In this document: positions 17,678 to 25,810 of the stretch, piece after piece | Layout: the number at the start of each line of letters is the position of its first letter | Numbering within the stretch: position 1 is the first letter of the stretch | NCBI GenBank assembly: GCA_964422365.1 | Contig: CAYRAV010000024.1 | Location: forward strand, 1-44,269 | DNA length: 44,269 bases | Source of the DNA: CAYRAV01 sp964422365 | GTDB taxonomy: Bacteria; Bacillota; Clostridia; Lachnospirales; Lachnospiraceae | Direction of reading: 5' to 3' | The notes under the pieces: model-generated | Seen by the model: only the letters and a program-made list of their open reading frames with translations | Database searches by the model: none | Told to the model about the DNA's origin: nothing | Program-made: the position numbers and the translations under genes

Positions 17678-18744
17678 AAAATGAATTTTTGATATGCACG
17701 AAAAGCAGAGGGCAAGGCATACTTTTCCCTGATTTCTTCTTTATCTGCCCAAACAATTTTCTTTAATCCCCTATATTGATTTCCATTTTTTCCCTCTTTG
17801 TCAGAAACCTTAACTGCATAACCTAACATATGCCATTCCTTATGTGTAAAAATATGTTTTGCCTCTCCTAACTGCTGTATTTTTACAACCGGAAGATCCA
17901 ACTGCCGCAAGAACTCCCATACTTGCTTCTCTTCATATTTTCCTTCTATATTAGGCAATTCCCATAAACCAGCCAATAATCCTCCTCTGCTTCTCTGATG
18001 AAGTATATACTGATTTTGATATTCTATCAAAAATACTGTCCTTTCTTCAATAATACGCGCCTTTTTCTTTGCCTTTACAGGAAGTTCCATAACAATATCT
18101 TTTTTATATGCCTGACAATATTTTTGAACTGGACATTTGCTGCATAATGGTGTTCCATTTGGAAGACATACAATTGCTCCTAATTCCATCAATGCTTGAT
18201 TAAATGCCCCTGGATGCCCTTTTGGCATAATTTGAGTTAATGATGTTTCCAATTCTTTCTTTACAGACACTTTAGAAACATCATCATAACTGGCCGCCAA
18301 ACGTTTTGTTACACGCAGCACATTTCCATCTACTGCTGGCACAGGTATCCCATAGGCAATAGAGGCAATGGCACCAGCTGTATATGTACCTATTCCCTTC
18401 AATCGTAGTAATTCTTCATAGTCTGCCGGAAGTTTTCCCTGATGCTGCTCCATAATCTGAACAGCGGCCTTTTGCATATTTTTCACACGATTATAATATC
18501 CTAATCCTTCCCATAACTTTAATAACTTACCTTCTTCTGCTTTTGCTAATGCCTGCACATCCGGCAGTTCCTCTATAAAACGCAAAAAATACTCTTTTAC
18601 TGCTTCTACTCTTGTTTGTTGCAGCATAATCTCTGATACCCATGTATAATAAGGATTTTTCTGTTCTCTCCAAGGAAGCACCCTTGCATTTTCTTGAAAC
18701 CATCGCAGCAAATCTTCTACAATGATACTATAGTCATATTTCAT
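17662..18744 (-). CDS. mutY: A/G-specific adenine glycosylase MutY
   Basis: About 360 residues from MKYDYSIIVEDLL. It removes adenine mispaired with 8-oxoguanine. Visible features: the catalytic-Glu helix EIMLQQTRVEAV, the hairpin-helix-hairpin LKGIGTYTAGAIASIAYG with the catalytic Asp in PAVDGNVLRV, the [4Fe-4S] cysteines in CLPNGTPLCSKCPVQKYC, and a C-terminal NUDIX-like 8-oxoG recognition domain. The in-frame ATG at 18771 lies within the shared leader; 18744 gives the better protein start but no strong Shine-Dalgarno, so coupling to the short upstream ORF is possible. The last codons (FLECV-stop) come from the repeat at 17560-17677. Confidence 0.93.
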   Translation of the reverse strand: MKYDYSIIVEDLLRWFQENARVLPWREQKNPYYTWVSEIMLQQTRVEAVKEYFLRFIEELPDVQALAKAEEGKLLKLWEGLGYYNRVKNMQKAAVQIMEQHQGKLPADYEELLRLKGIGTYTAGAIASIAYGIPVPAVDGNVLRVTKRLAASYDDVSKVSVKKELETSLTQIMPKGHPGAFNQALMELGAIVCLPNGTPLCSKCPVQKYCQAYKKDIVMELPVKAKKKARIIEERTVFLIEYQNQYILHQRSRGGLLAGLWELPNIEGKYEEKQVWEFLRQLDLPVVKIQQLGEAKHIFTHKEWHMLGYAVKVSDKEGKNGNQYRGLKKIVWADKEEIREKYALPSAFRAYQKFIFLECV

Positions 18745-18826
18745 TATTTGTACCAAGCCTATCAAGCACAAGCCTGCTTGTATTTGATAGATGCAAACAC
18801 AAAGGATGAAAGAGATGTGTTTGCAT
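18734..18826 (-). CDS. Short upstream ORF in the mutY leader (30 codons)
   Basis: The frame starts MQTHLFHPLCLHLS and ends LVLDRLGTNNEI. It is preceded by GAAGAAAGAG and overlaps the mutY start by 11 nt in another frame. The equivalent ORF before the glycosyltransferase at 22940 also starts MQTH, contains LDR.G, and overlaps by 11 nt. The middle parts differ in frame, so the peptide itself may not be conserved; translation of it may serve to open the mutY start. Confidence 0.35.
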   Translation of the reverse strand: MQTHLFHPLCLHLSNTSRLVLDRLGTNNEI

Positions 18827-18857
18827 TTTTTCTCTTTCTTCTATTTTTCTTTCATCC
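18752..18857 (-). promoter_or_regulatory. Paired-hairpin leader element, copy 1 (before mutY)
   Basis: On minus the first hairpin is TGCAAACAC/GTGTTTGCA and the second is CTATCAA..TTGATAG, with ACAAGC/GCTTGT inside. It ends 8 nt before the mutY ATG. The sequence, including an upstream GAAAGAAAAATAGAAGAAAG tract, is repeated before the glycosyltransferase at 22940. It lies inside the transcript from the promoter at 18914-18942. Confidence 0.6.
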
Positions 18858-18913
18858 TCATTTTTATTACTATTTATTCAATGTTCCTATCTATCTTCTT
18901 ATGCTTTTGTTAT

Positions 18914-18942
18914 ACTATACTACTTTTATTGTAATAATACAA
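18914..18942 (-). promoter_or_regulatory. Predicted mutY promoter
   Basis: TTGTAT (18937-18942) and TATAGT (18914-18919) on minus, 17 bp apart. It predicts a leader of about 160 nt carrying the paired hairpins. Confidence 0.5.
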
Positions 18943-19007
18943 ATGTTTTTGTTTTCCATAAAATTTATATTCTGCCGTTCCTTCGGAATCTGCAAAATAT
19001 TTTTTGA

Positions 19008-19036
19008 GCAATGAATTTTCAAACACGCTCTAAATA
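19008..19036 (-). repeat. Dispersed-repeat end fragment
   Basis: GCAATGAATTTTCAAACACG followed by CTCTAAATA matches the right end of the 7634-8017 element. No second end is recognisable nearby. Confidence 0.55.
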
Positions 19037-19043
19037 ACAAATC

Positions 19044-19089
19044 AAAAAACAAACACAGGCTTCTTTTTCACAAACAAGAAACCTGTGTT
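19044..19089 (-). terminator. Rho-independent terminator after ilvC
   Basis: AACACAGG/CCTGTGTT plus inner TTCTT/AAGAA pairing; on minus it is followed by TTTGTTTTTTG. It lies about 80 bp beyond the ilvC stop. Confidence 0.65.
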
Positions 19090-19168
19090 ATTGTTATCCT
19101 TTTATTTTCAGTTATTTAAAACATTGCCTTTCCAATATCCGCTATCAGAAATTTTAACTTTTTTATAT

Positions 19169-20188
19169 TTAATTGTTAATCAGCTTATCATCTTCATTAT
19201 TCCAACTATACAATTTACGGATTTCTTCTCCGACTTTTTCTGCTGGATGTTCAGCAGCTAATTTTCTCATAGCTTTGAAGTGAACCTGACGTCCTGCACC
19301 AGACATATCTAATAAGAAGTCTTTTGCGAAAGTACCATCCTGGATATCTGAAAGAATCTTTTTCATTGCCTTCTTAGTATCTTCTGTAATAATCTTAGGT
19401 CCTGTAATATAATCACCATATTCTGCTGTATTAGAGATAGAGTATCTCATTCCTGCAAAACCTGATTGATAGATTAAATCTACGATTAATTTCATTTCAT
19501 GGATACATTCAAAATAAGCATTTCTTGGATCATATCCAGCTTCTACTAATGTTTCAAAACCTGCCTGCATTAATGCACAAACACCGCCGCAAAGTACTGC
19601 CTGTTCTCCAAAAAGGTCTGTTTCTGTTTCTGTTCTGAATGTTGTTTCAAGAACTCCTGCTCTTGCTCCACCAATTGCCAAAGCATATGCCAAAGCTGTC
19701 TCTAATGCTTTTCCTGTAGCATCTTGTTCAACAGCCACTAAACAAGGAACACCTTTTCCTTCCTGATATTCGCTGCGTACTGTATGTCCTGGTCCTTTAG
19801 GAGCAATCATTGTTACATCCACATCCTTAGGCGGCACGATACATCCAAAATGAATATTAAAACCATGTGCGAACATTAACATATTTCCTGCTTCTAAGTT
19901 TGGTTCAATCTCACTCTTATACAAATCTGCTTGTTTTTCATCATTGATAAGAATCATAATAATATCCGCTTTTTTTGCAGCTTCTGCGGCTGTATATACC
20001 TCAAATCCCTGAGCCTCTGCTTTTGCCCATGATTTACTTCCCTCATAAAGTCCGATGATTACGTTACATCCTGATTCTTTTGCATTAAGAGCATGTGCAT
20101 GTCCCTGACTGCCATAACCGATAACCGCAATTGTTTTTCCTTCTAATGCTGCAAGGTTACAATCTTCTTGATAATAAATCTTTGCCAT
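19169..20188 (-). CDS. ilvC: Ketol-acid reductoisomerase
   Basis: A 339-residue class I enzyme that converts acetolactate (or acetohydroxybutyrate) to the dihydroxy acid in valine, leucine and isoleucine synthesis. The dinucleotide-binding loop is GYGSQGHAHALNAKESG near 24-40. The all-helical knotted C-domain carries metal ligands in TETDLFGEQAVLCGG and ECIHEMKLIVDLIY. AGGAGGAAAAAG precedes the ATG. It lies 100 bp downstream of ilvN, and the two probably form a transcript from the promoter at 20808; the terminator at 19044 closes it. The large acetolactate synthase subunit and ilvD are not in the window. Confidence 0.96.
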   Translation of the reverse strand: MAKIYYQEDCNLAALEGKTIAVIGYGSQGHAHALNAKESGCNVIIGLYEGSKSWAKAEAQGFEVYTAAEAAKKADIIMILINDEKQADLYKSEIEPNLEAGNMLMFAHGFNIHFGCIVPPKDVDVTMIAPKGPGHTVRSEYQEGKGVPCLVAVEQDATGKALETALAYALAIGGARAGVLETTFRTETETDLFGEQAVLCGGVCALMQAGFETLVEAGYDPRNAYFECIHEMKLIVDLIYQSGFAGMRYSISNTAEYGDYITGPKIITEDTKKAMKKILSDIQDGTFAKDFLLDMSGAGRQVHFKAMRKLAAEHPAEKVGEEIRKLYSWNNEDDKLINN

Positions 20189-20288
20189 TTTCTTTTTCCT
20201 CCTAAAAATAAATTATGTAAATGTCAATTCCTGTATACCATAGAATCAGCATTCGCTTTTAATGATTATCTATGCTGTCGGTCTTTTT

Positions 20289-20768
20289 CTATCTTCCTCT
20301 TGAAAGCCCTGTAATACCTGTTCTTACAAGCTGAAGAATTTCAAAACCGTCTAACAACTCAATAAATGCATTGATTTTTGACTGATTTCCTGTCAACTCA
20401 ATCATCAGTGATTCCTTTGCTACATCTACAATATTTGCACGGAAAATATCTGCCACTGCAATAATTCCCTGCCGTTGTGATGCATCAGCTTTCACTTTTA
20501 CTAAAATCAATTCTCTGCAAACAGATGCTCCGTCTGCTAATTCTTTAATCTCAATGACATCTTCTAATTTATTTAACTGTTTTTCAATCTGCTCTAAGGT
20601 TAGTTCTTCTCCTGTCACAGCCACTGTCATTCTAGAGATTGCCGGATTATGTGTTTCACCCACACTAAGACTGTCGATATTATATCCCCGTCTGCTAAAC
20701 ATACCTGCCACACGGCTTAGTACGCCTGATGTATTTTCTACTAAAATTGATAATACCATTCTTCTCAT
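20289..20768 (-). CDS. ilvN: Acetolactate synthase small (regulatory) subunit
   Basis: About 159 residues from MRRMVLSILVENTSGVLSRV; start at 20768 with GGAAGGAG ten bases before, preferred to the ATG at 20786. An ACT domain fills residues 3-78 (RGYNIDSLSVGETHNPAISRM) and a C-terminal ACT-like domain follows. The subunit binds valine and sets feedback inhibition of the acetolactate synthase large subunit, which is not adjacent here; an orphan small subunit beside ilvC is a common Clostridia layout. Confidence 0.93.
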   Translation of the reverse strand: MRRMVLSILVENTSGVLSRVAGMFSRRGYNIDSLSVGETHNPAISRMTVAVTGEELTLEQIEKQLNKLEDVIEIKELADGASVCRELILVKVKADASQRQGIIAVADIFRANIVDVAKESLMIELTGNQSKINAFIELLDGFEILQLVRTGITGLSRGR

Positions 20769-20807
20769 AGCGTTTGCTCCTTCCAAAGACTTTTTACGCT
20801 AGTTTTT

Positions 20808-20836
20808 ATTCTAGCAATTTGGTGATACTTTGTCAA
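20808..20836 (-). promoter_or_regulatory. Strong sigma-A promoter of ilvN-ilvC
   Basis: TTGACA (20831-20836) and TAGAAT (20808-20813) on minus with a 17-bp spacer. The predicted 5' leader is only about 35 nt, too short for a T-box or attenuator. Confidence 0.75.
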
Positions 20837-20901
20837 GAATTTAATTATTGAGTTTCTGTGTTAAATAAAAAATACTGAACCATTTATCTGTACATACCCC
20901 A

Positions 20902-21828
20902 TCATATCAGCAGCAGCACTCCTGCATTTCGTATTAGCCCTGTTTTTAGATATCCATTTTTTACCACAATCTTCCTTCTGGCAATCCATCCCTTTTTTGA
21001 GAGATTGGCAAATACACCAATCTGTTCCCTTGCATTCCCTGATAACAATTTCTCGTCTTGATAAATTTGTAATAATTCTTCTGCCTGCTTTTGATTCTCT
21101 AATAATGTCTGCTTTTGTTTTTGTATAGAATGAAGCCTTGTTTTCACATAAGACGCAAAATTTTGTGCCCCCACTTCATTCTTTCCATGCTGCCTGTATA
21201 GAAGCGTTTTTTCTGGAAGATACCCTATTTTTCCCATAGAAGCTGCCAAAAGGCCAACCCACCAATCATGATATCTTGCAGTTTCAGGAATTGTATGCAG
21301 CAGTTTCACTGCCGCCTGATTAAACATCATTGTACATCCAATCAGCTTATTCTCCATTAGAAGATGAGACAAATCCGTTTTCGTTGTATCCAGTGCAGAA
21401 ATTTTATGGAAAGATGGTGCAATTTCTTCTAAATTTTCATTCACTACTTTGGCATCTGTAAAAACTACAACAGGAATTTCTGTTTGCCCCTGCTCAGTTT
21501 CTTTTATTTTCTCTAATGTATGAAAAATTTTATCAGCTAACCATACATCATCCTGATCCGCAAACATAACATAATCTCCTATCGCTCTGCCTGCACCTTC
21601 TAAAAAATTTCGCACCACACCTAAATTCTGCTGATTCTGATGCAATGTAATACGATCTGGATATTTCTGAACATACTTATTTACAATAGAAATTGTTTCA
21701 TCTGTAGAACCATCATCACATATTTCTAATGTCCAGTTGGGATATGTGTTATTTATAATTGAGTCCAATTGTTCTTCTATATAAGCAGCACCATTGTAAG
21801 CTGCCATAATGATACTTACCTGTTCCAT
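20902..21828 (-). CDS. Family 2 glycosyltransferase
   Basis: A 308-residue GT-A fold enzyme. N-terminal SIIMAAYNGAAYIEEQLDSI, ICDDGSTDET and the DXD-type motif ADQDDVW are typical of WaaE/rhamnosyltransferase-like GT2 enzymes that transfer a sugar from a nucleotide donor. A short hydrophobic C-terminus (GVLLLI) ends the protein. GGAGGAAGAA precedes the ATG. It lies 59 bp after the second glycosyltransferase in the same direction, so the two probably act on one cell-surface polysaccharide. Donor and acceptor cannot be read. Confidence 0.85.
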   Translation of the reverse strand: MEQVSIIMAAYNGAAYIEEQLDSIINNTYPNWTLEICDDGSTDETISIVNKYVQKYPDRITLHQNQQNLGVVRNFLEGAGRAIGDYVMFADQDDVWLADKIFHTLEKIKETEQGQTEIPVVVFTDAKVVNENLEEIAPSFHKISALDTTKTDLSHLLMENKLIGCTMMFNQAAVKLLHTIPETARYHDWWVGLLAASMGKIGYLPEKTLLYRQHGKNEVGAQNFASYVKTRLHSIQKQKQTLLENQKQAEELLQIYQDEKLLSGNAREQIGVFANLSKKGWIARRKIVVKNGYLKTGLIRNAGVLLLI

Positions 21829-21887
21829 TTCTTCCTCCAGCAGTGCCTGTACTATAAATTCAAGTGCGAGCCGTCAACAGCCCTTTC

Positions 21888-22940
21888 TCACTCCCAATAC
21901 TCTTTATTCATGCTCCACTTTTTTACCAATTTTTTAGGAAGTTTATCATAATGATACCCGAATCGATATCCTAAATATTTAAATGCACTTTCCATAATCA
22001 AACTTGGTATTAAATATACTTTATGGTTATGTTTTAAGTATCCTGCAGTCTTTTTTACAAGGCGAATACCTTCGCTTTCTGACTTAATCCCCTCAAACAC
22101 TTCTCTATACTGTTTTTGAGATACCGCAAGGTCAAAATTTCTCGAAAACTGTTGCTTCCATGTATAATGATGGGAATGTATCACTTTTGCTTTTGCCGCA
22201 TAAGCAATACTGTAACCTGCCTGGATGATTTTAGATGCCATTATCATGTCCTCGTTAAAAATAGTTTTTTTCACAAACCCTCCAAGCTCCTCATAGACAG
22301 ATTTTCTGTACATTGCACATGCATTAGAACAAAAATAGGTCTTAATACCAAGCCGCTCTATATCCTCTTTCGATTTTACCGACGATTCTTCAGGATAGTT
22401 AAAAGAACGAGTATAGGATTCTATGATATCTGCCCCTTTTCTTGGCATCTGCCTCGCATATGCAGCCGCCACATTCGTTTTCTCCATTGTTTCTAATAAT
22501 CGTTCAATCAATTGTTTATCATGAGGAATAGCATCCTGTGTCATAAAAAGCATAAATTCTGCATCAGATAATGCTGCACCATAATTTCTTGTTCCACCAT
22601 GGTCGAATTCTGTTTTTTCAATATGAATAATGCTTAAATTTTCCAATTTACAATATTTTGCTACAAGTTTTTCTGCATCTTTATCATGATCTGTACGAGT
22701 GTTCAGCAAAATAATCTGATGTGGTTTTATGGTCTGTTTCTGCAAACGTTCTATTATCAGGTCAAAAGTTTCATCAGGTTTATAAGTGGGAACAATAACA
22801 TCTACAGTTCCTTTTGGCCTTTTTATGACATGTTCTGGTTCCATGTCCTCCCGCTCTTTTTTTGCCACATCTTCCTTGTCCTGCTCTGGTATCTTATTAT
22901 CCATACCGTTTTCGTCCTGCTTTTCCATCCTATTCTGCAT
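21888..22940 (-). CDS. Family 2 glycosyltransferase, rhamnosyltransferase-like
   Basis: About 350 residues. An N-terminal charged tail of about 45 residues (repeats of Glu, Asp, Lys) precedes the GT-A domain at VDVIVPTYKPDETFDLIIER. Conserved blocks HGGTRNYGAALSDAEFMLF and MTQDAIP fit rhamnosyltransferases of the RfbF/RgpB type. IFNEDMIMASKIIQAGY carries the acceptor-side ED motif. The start ATG at 22940 has no clear ribosome-binding site and is overlapped by a 32-codon ORF in the shared leader; an internal start near the GT domain cannot be excluded. It is downstream of metH, probably by chance. Confidence 0.83.
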   Translation of the reverse strand: MQNRMEKQDENGMDNKIPEQDKEDVAKKEREDMEPEHVIKRPKGTVDVIVPTYKPDETFDLIIERLQKQTIKPHQIILLNTRTDHDKDAEKLVAKYCKLENLSIIHIEKTEFDHGGTRNYGAALSDAEFMLFMTQDAIPHDKQLIERLLETMEKTNVAAAYARQMPRKGADIIESYTRSFNYPEESSVKSKEDIERLGIKTYFCSNACAMYRKSVYEELGGFVKKTIFNEDMIMASKIIQAGYSIAYAAKAKVIHSHHYTWKQQFSRNFDLAVSQKQYREVFEGIKSESEGIRLVKKTAGYLKHNHKVYLIPSLIMESAFKYLGYRFGYHYDKLPKKLVKKWSMNKEYWE

Positions 22941-23028
22941 ATTTTACACCAAACCTATCAAGCCAGGTACAAAAAACCACTTGTATTTGATAGGCACAAA
23001 CACACATGATGAAAATATGTGTTTGCAT
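22930..23028 (-). CDS. Short upstream ORF in the glycosyltransferase leader (32 codons)
   Basis: Starts MQTHIFIMCVCAYQ and ends CTWLDRFGVKYAE, stopping 11 nt inside the glycosyltransferase gene. AGAAAGGAAAAGG before the ATG is a fair ribosome-binding site. It matches the architecture of the ORF before mutY. Confidence 0.35.
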   Translation of the reverse strand: MQTHIFIMCVCAYQIQVVFCTWLDRFGVKYAE

Positions 23029-23057
23029 CCTTTTCCTTTCTTCTATTTTTCTTTCAC
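22948..23057 (-). promoter_or_regulatory. Paired-hairpin leader element, copy 2 (before glycosyltransferase)
   Basis: On minus, GCAAACACA pairs with TGTGTTTG(T), then CCTATCAAATACAAG pairs partly with CTTGATAGG. It starts directly after the metH stop and ends 8 nt before the glycosyltransferase ATG. Blocks CTATCAAATACAAG, CTTGATAGG(C/T)TTGGT and GAAAGAAAAATAGAAGAAAG are shared with copy 1. Confidence 0.6.
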
Positions 23058-23059
23058 CT

Positions 23060-25528
23060 TTATATTTCTTGTAATAATCTCTGTACTAGTTTCACTGCCT
23101 CCTGGGCATCCTTAGAATACCCATCTGCTCCAATTTCATCTGCAAAACTTTGGGTAATGACTGCGCCTCCAATCATAACCTGTACTTTTAGTCCTTCTTC
23201 TTTTACTAATTCCACCACTTTTTTCATTTCCATCATTGTAGTAGTCATAAGTGCTGATAATGCAATAATTTCTGCATTTTCTTTCCGGGCTGCTGCAATA
23301 ATTTCTTCTGCTGGCACATCTTTTCCCAAATCAATGACTTTGTAGCCATAATTTTTCAGCATCAGTGCCACTAGATTCTTTCCGATGTCGTGGATATCCC
23401 CTTCTACTGTCGCAATGACAATGGTTGCTTTTTCTTCACCACCGCCTTCTTGTCCTAACATCGGTTCTAAATAATCAATTGCTGTTTTCATTGTTTCCGC
23501 ACTGCTGATTAACTGTGGAAGGAAATATTTCCCGCAGTCAAAATATTCTCCTACTTTATTAATAGCAGGAATCAGCATAGTATCTATTATTTCTCCCGGC
23601 TTTATTCCTTTTTGTAAAATTTCTTCTACAAGCGATAGGATTTGTTTTCTGTTTCCCTTTATAACAGCTTCATAAACCGGATAATCCTGTTCATTCTTTT
23701 CCGATTTTATATCCTTTACAGCAGCATCACTTTTCTTTGCAGCCACATCCACTTCACCACTTACCACTGTAACAGGGCGTTCTGTAACACGGTTAATATA
23801 TCTTAAATCTGCTCCTTCTTTATTTAATAATAAATCAGAAGCAAACGCAATATTCATAAGCAAATCCTGAGATGGATTGGCAATTGCCATTGTGAGTCCT
23901 TCTTTAATGGCAAAAGCTAAAAATGTACTATTCACAAATGGCCTTGCAGGTAATCCAAATGAAATATTTGACAATCCGCATGCTGTTGCCAGCCCTAAAT
24001 CTTCTTTGCAATATCGAATGGTTTCCATTGTTTCAATAGAGGCACGTTGATTGGCACCCACTGTATTTACCAGTCCATCCACTACAATATCCTCATTTGT
24101 CAGTCCAAAAGAGTGAGCACGATCTAAAATTTTATGAATAATTTCTTTTTTCTCCTCTAAACTTTTTGGCAGACCTTCATCTGATAATGGAAGCAGAATG
24201 AACATCGCACCATATTTTTTTGCAATCGGTATGAGTTTCTCAAACTTCTCACTTTCTAAAGAAATAGAGTTAATCAATGCTCTTCCTGGATAAATACGGA
24301 GTGCTGCTTCTAACACGCTTACATGACTGGAATCTAAACTTAATGGAATATTATACATAGAGGTTAACTCATAAACACATTTTAACATCATTTCTTTTTC
24401 ATCAATGCCATTCATTCCCATGTTAACATCCAAGATAGAAGCACCACAGTCAATCTGTTCTTCGGCAAACTCATTGACCATATCCAGATTGCCTTCCCTC
24501 AATTGGGCCTGCAATGCTTTTTTTCCTGTTGGATTGATACGTTCGCCAATAATTTTAAATGCACCTTCTAATGGGATATCCAATGTCATTCTTTCTGTAG
24601 TCAGTACCCTGTACCCTTTTTCTTCTATTTTTTCAGGAACGATTTTTATCACTTTATCCACAAGTTTTCCAATATGTTCCGGTGTTGTTCCACAACACCC
24701 GCCAACAATACCCACACCTGCATTTACAAGTAACATCATTTCTTTGGCAAAAGTATCTGCATCCATATCATAAACTGTTTTCCCATCTTGTAATTTGGGC
24801 AGCCCTGCATTTGGTTTCGCAATCATTGGTACATTGGCATACATTTTCATTTTTTCAATGACTTCTACCATCTTATCAGGTCCTGTTGAACAGTTTACAC
24901 CAACTGCATCTGCCCCCATGCTTTCCATTACAATCATCGCGGTGGCAGGGTCAGTCCCATAGAGTGTTCTTCCATCTTCATTAAAAGTCAGAGTAGCCAT
25001 AATTGGCAGCTCGCATGTTTCTTTAATAGCAAGTACCGCCGCGCGGCACTCCTGAAGGCTCATCATGGTTTCTACCACAAATAAGTCTACACCCGCTTCT
25101 ACTAAATATTGTACCTGTTCTTTATAAATGTCTACCAGTTCCTCAAAATGAAGAATTCCCATTGGATAAAGAGACTGTCCTGTCATGGTAAGATCTCCGG
25201 CAATATAGACAGGATGATCTGCATCACTTTCTTTAATGGCTTCTTTTGAGATTTTCACCAAATCATAGTTCATCTGTTTTATATGTTCTGCTAAACCATA
25301 TTCCTCTAATTTGATTCTGTTTGCTGTAAAAGTAGGTGCATATAAAATATCCGTTCCTGCTGCAATATACTCTTTCTGCAATTTTTTCATAATCTCTCTA
25401 TGCTCTAAAATCCACTGCTCAGGACATACTCCTGTTGGCATGCCCTGACTTTGTAAATTGGAGCCTGTAGCACCATCTAATACAACTATTTTCTTCTCCG
25501 TAAGTGTTCTAAACTGTTTTCTATCCAT
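23060..25528 (-). CDS. metH: Cobalamin-dependent methionine synthase, short form
   Basis: An 822-residue enzyme transferring methyl from methyl-tetrahydrofolate through cobalamin to homocysteine. Homocysteine domain at about 1-290 (VLDGATGSNLQSQG; zinc ligands in GVNCSTGP and GGCCGTTPEH), pterin-binding domain at 310-570 (IIGERINPTGKKALQ), B12 cap at about 615-695 and the B12 Rossmann domain with GDIHDIGKNL near 710 (cobalt-ligand His) and IGGAVITQSFADEIGADGY. The C-terminal SAM-dependent reactivation domain of the E. coli enzyme (about 1227 aa) is absent, as in many Clostridia, so a separate reactivator is expected. AGGAGG is 12 bases before the ATG. Confidence 0.93.
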   Translation of the reverse strand: MDRKQFRTLTEKKIVVLDGATGSNLQSQGMPTGVCPEQWILEHREIMKKLQKEYIAAGTDILYAPTFTANRIKLEEYGLAEHIKQMNYDLVKISKEAIKESDADHPVYIAGDLTMTGQSLYPMGILHFEELVDIYKEQVQYLVEAGVDLFVVETMMSLQECRAAVLAIKETCELPIMATLTFNEDGRTLYGTDPATAMIVMESMGADAVGVNCSTGPDKMVEVIEKMKMYANVPMIAKPNAGLPKLQDGKTVYDMDADTFAKEMMLLVNAGVGIVGGCCGTTPEHIGKLVDKVIKIVPEKIEEKGYRVLTTERMTLDIPLEGAFKIIGERINPTGKKALQAQLREGNLDMVNEFAEEQIDCGASILDVNMGMNGIDEKEMMLKCVYELTSMYNIPLSLDSSHVSVLEAALRIYPGRALINSISLESEKFEKLIPIAKKYGAMFILLPLSDEGLPKSLEEKKEIIHKILDRAHSFGLTNEDIVVDGLVNTVGANQRASIETMETIRYCKEDLGLATACGLSNISFGLPARPFVNSTFLAFAIKEGLTMAIANPSQDLLMNIAFASDLLLNKEGADLRYINRVTERPVTVVSGEVDVAAKKSDAAVKDIKSEKNEQDYPVYEAVIKGNRKQILSLVEEILQKGIKPGEIIDTMLIPAINKVGEYFDCGKYFLPQLISSAETMKTAIDYLEPMLGQEGGGEEKATIVIATVEGDIHDIGKNLVALMLKNYGYKVIDLGKDVPAEEIIAAARKENAEIIALSALMTTTMMEMKKVVELVKEEGLKVQVMIGGAVITQSFADEIGADGYSKDAQEAVKLVQRLLQEI

Positions 25529-25810
25529 CTGTAAGCTATGCCTCCTAATCTTTTATACTTCCCAATTCAGCCATTGCCATATATGGCATATACAATTTTC
25601 TCTCAATCTGTTAAGTTAGAAACTATTCATTCAAAATTCAATGCTCTGACTTGTCTAAACTCGCCACATTATCAAGTTATTTACTAACTTCCTAACAGTT
25701 GATTCTTTCCAAACTGTGTTGATTTGATAATGCTTAAACTCCAATAATTCCAATTCTTCAAATACTGATAGCTTATTTTCAACAAACATCAGAAAGAACC
25801 TGACACTTTC
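25529..25810 (-). other. Gap between yitJ-like gene and metH
   Basis: 282 bp. A 44-codon minus frame (25655-25789, starting MFVENKLSVFEELELLEFK) looks protein-like, possibly the end of a transposase or regulator, but has no good ribosome-binding site. GCCATATATGGC near 25574 is a perfect 12-bp palindrome upstream of metH and could be a binding site. No SAM or cobalamin riboswitch is recognisable. Confidence 0.35.

Noticed and set aside
20769..20901. T-box or leucine/valine attenuator before ilvN
   Set aside because: The promoter at 20808-20836 leaves only about 35 nt of leader, with no specifier or T-box sequence.
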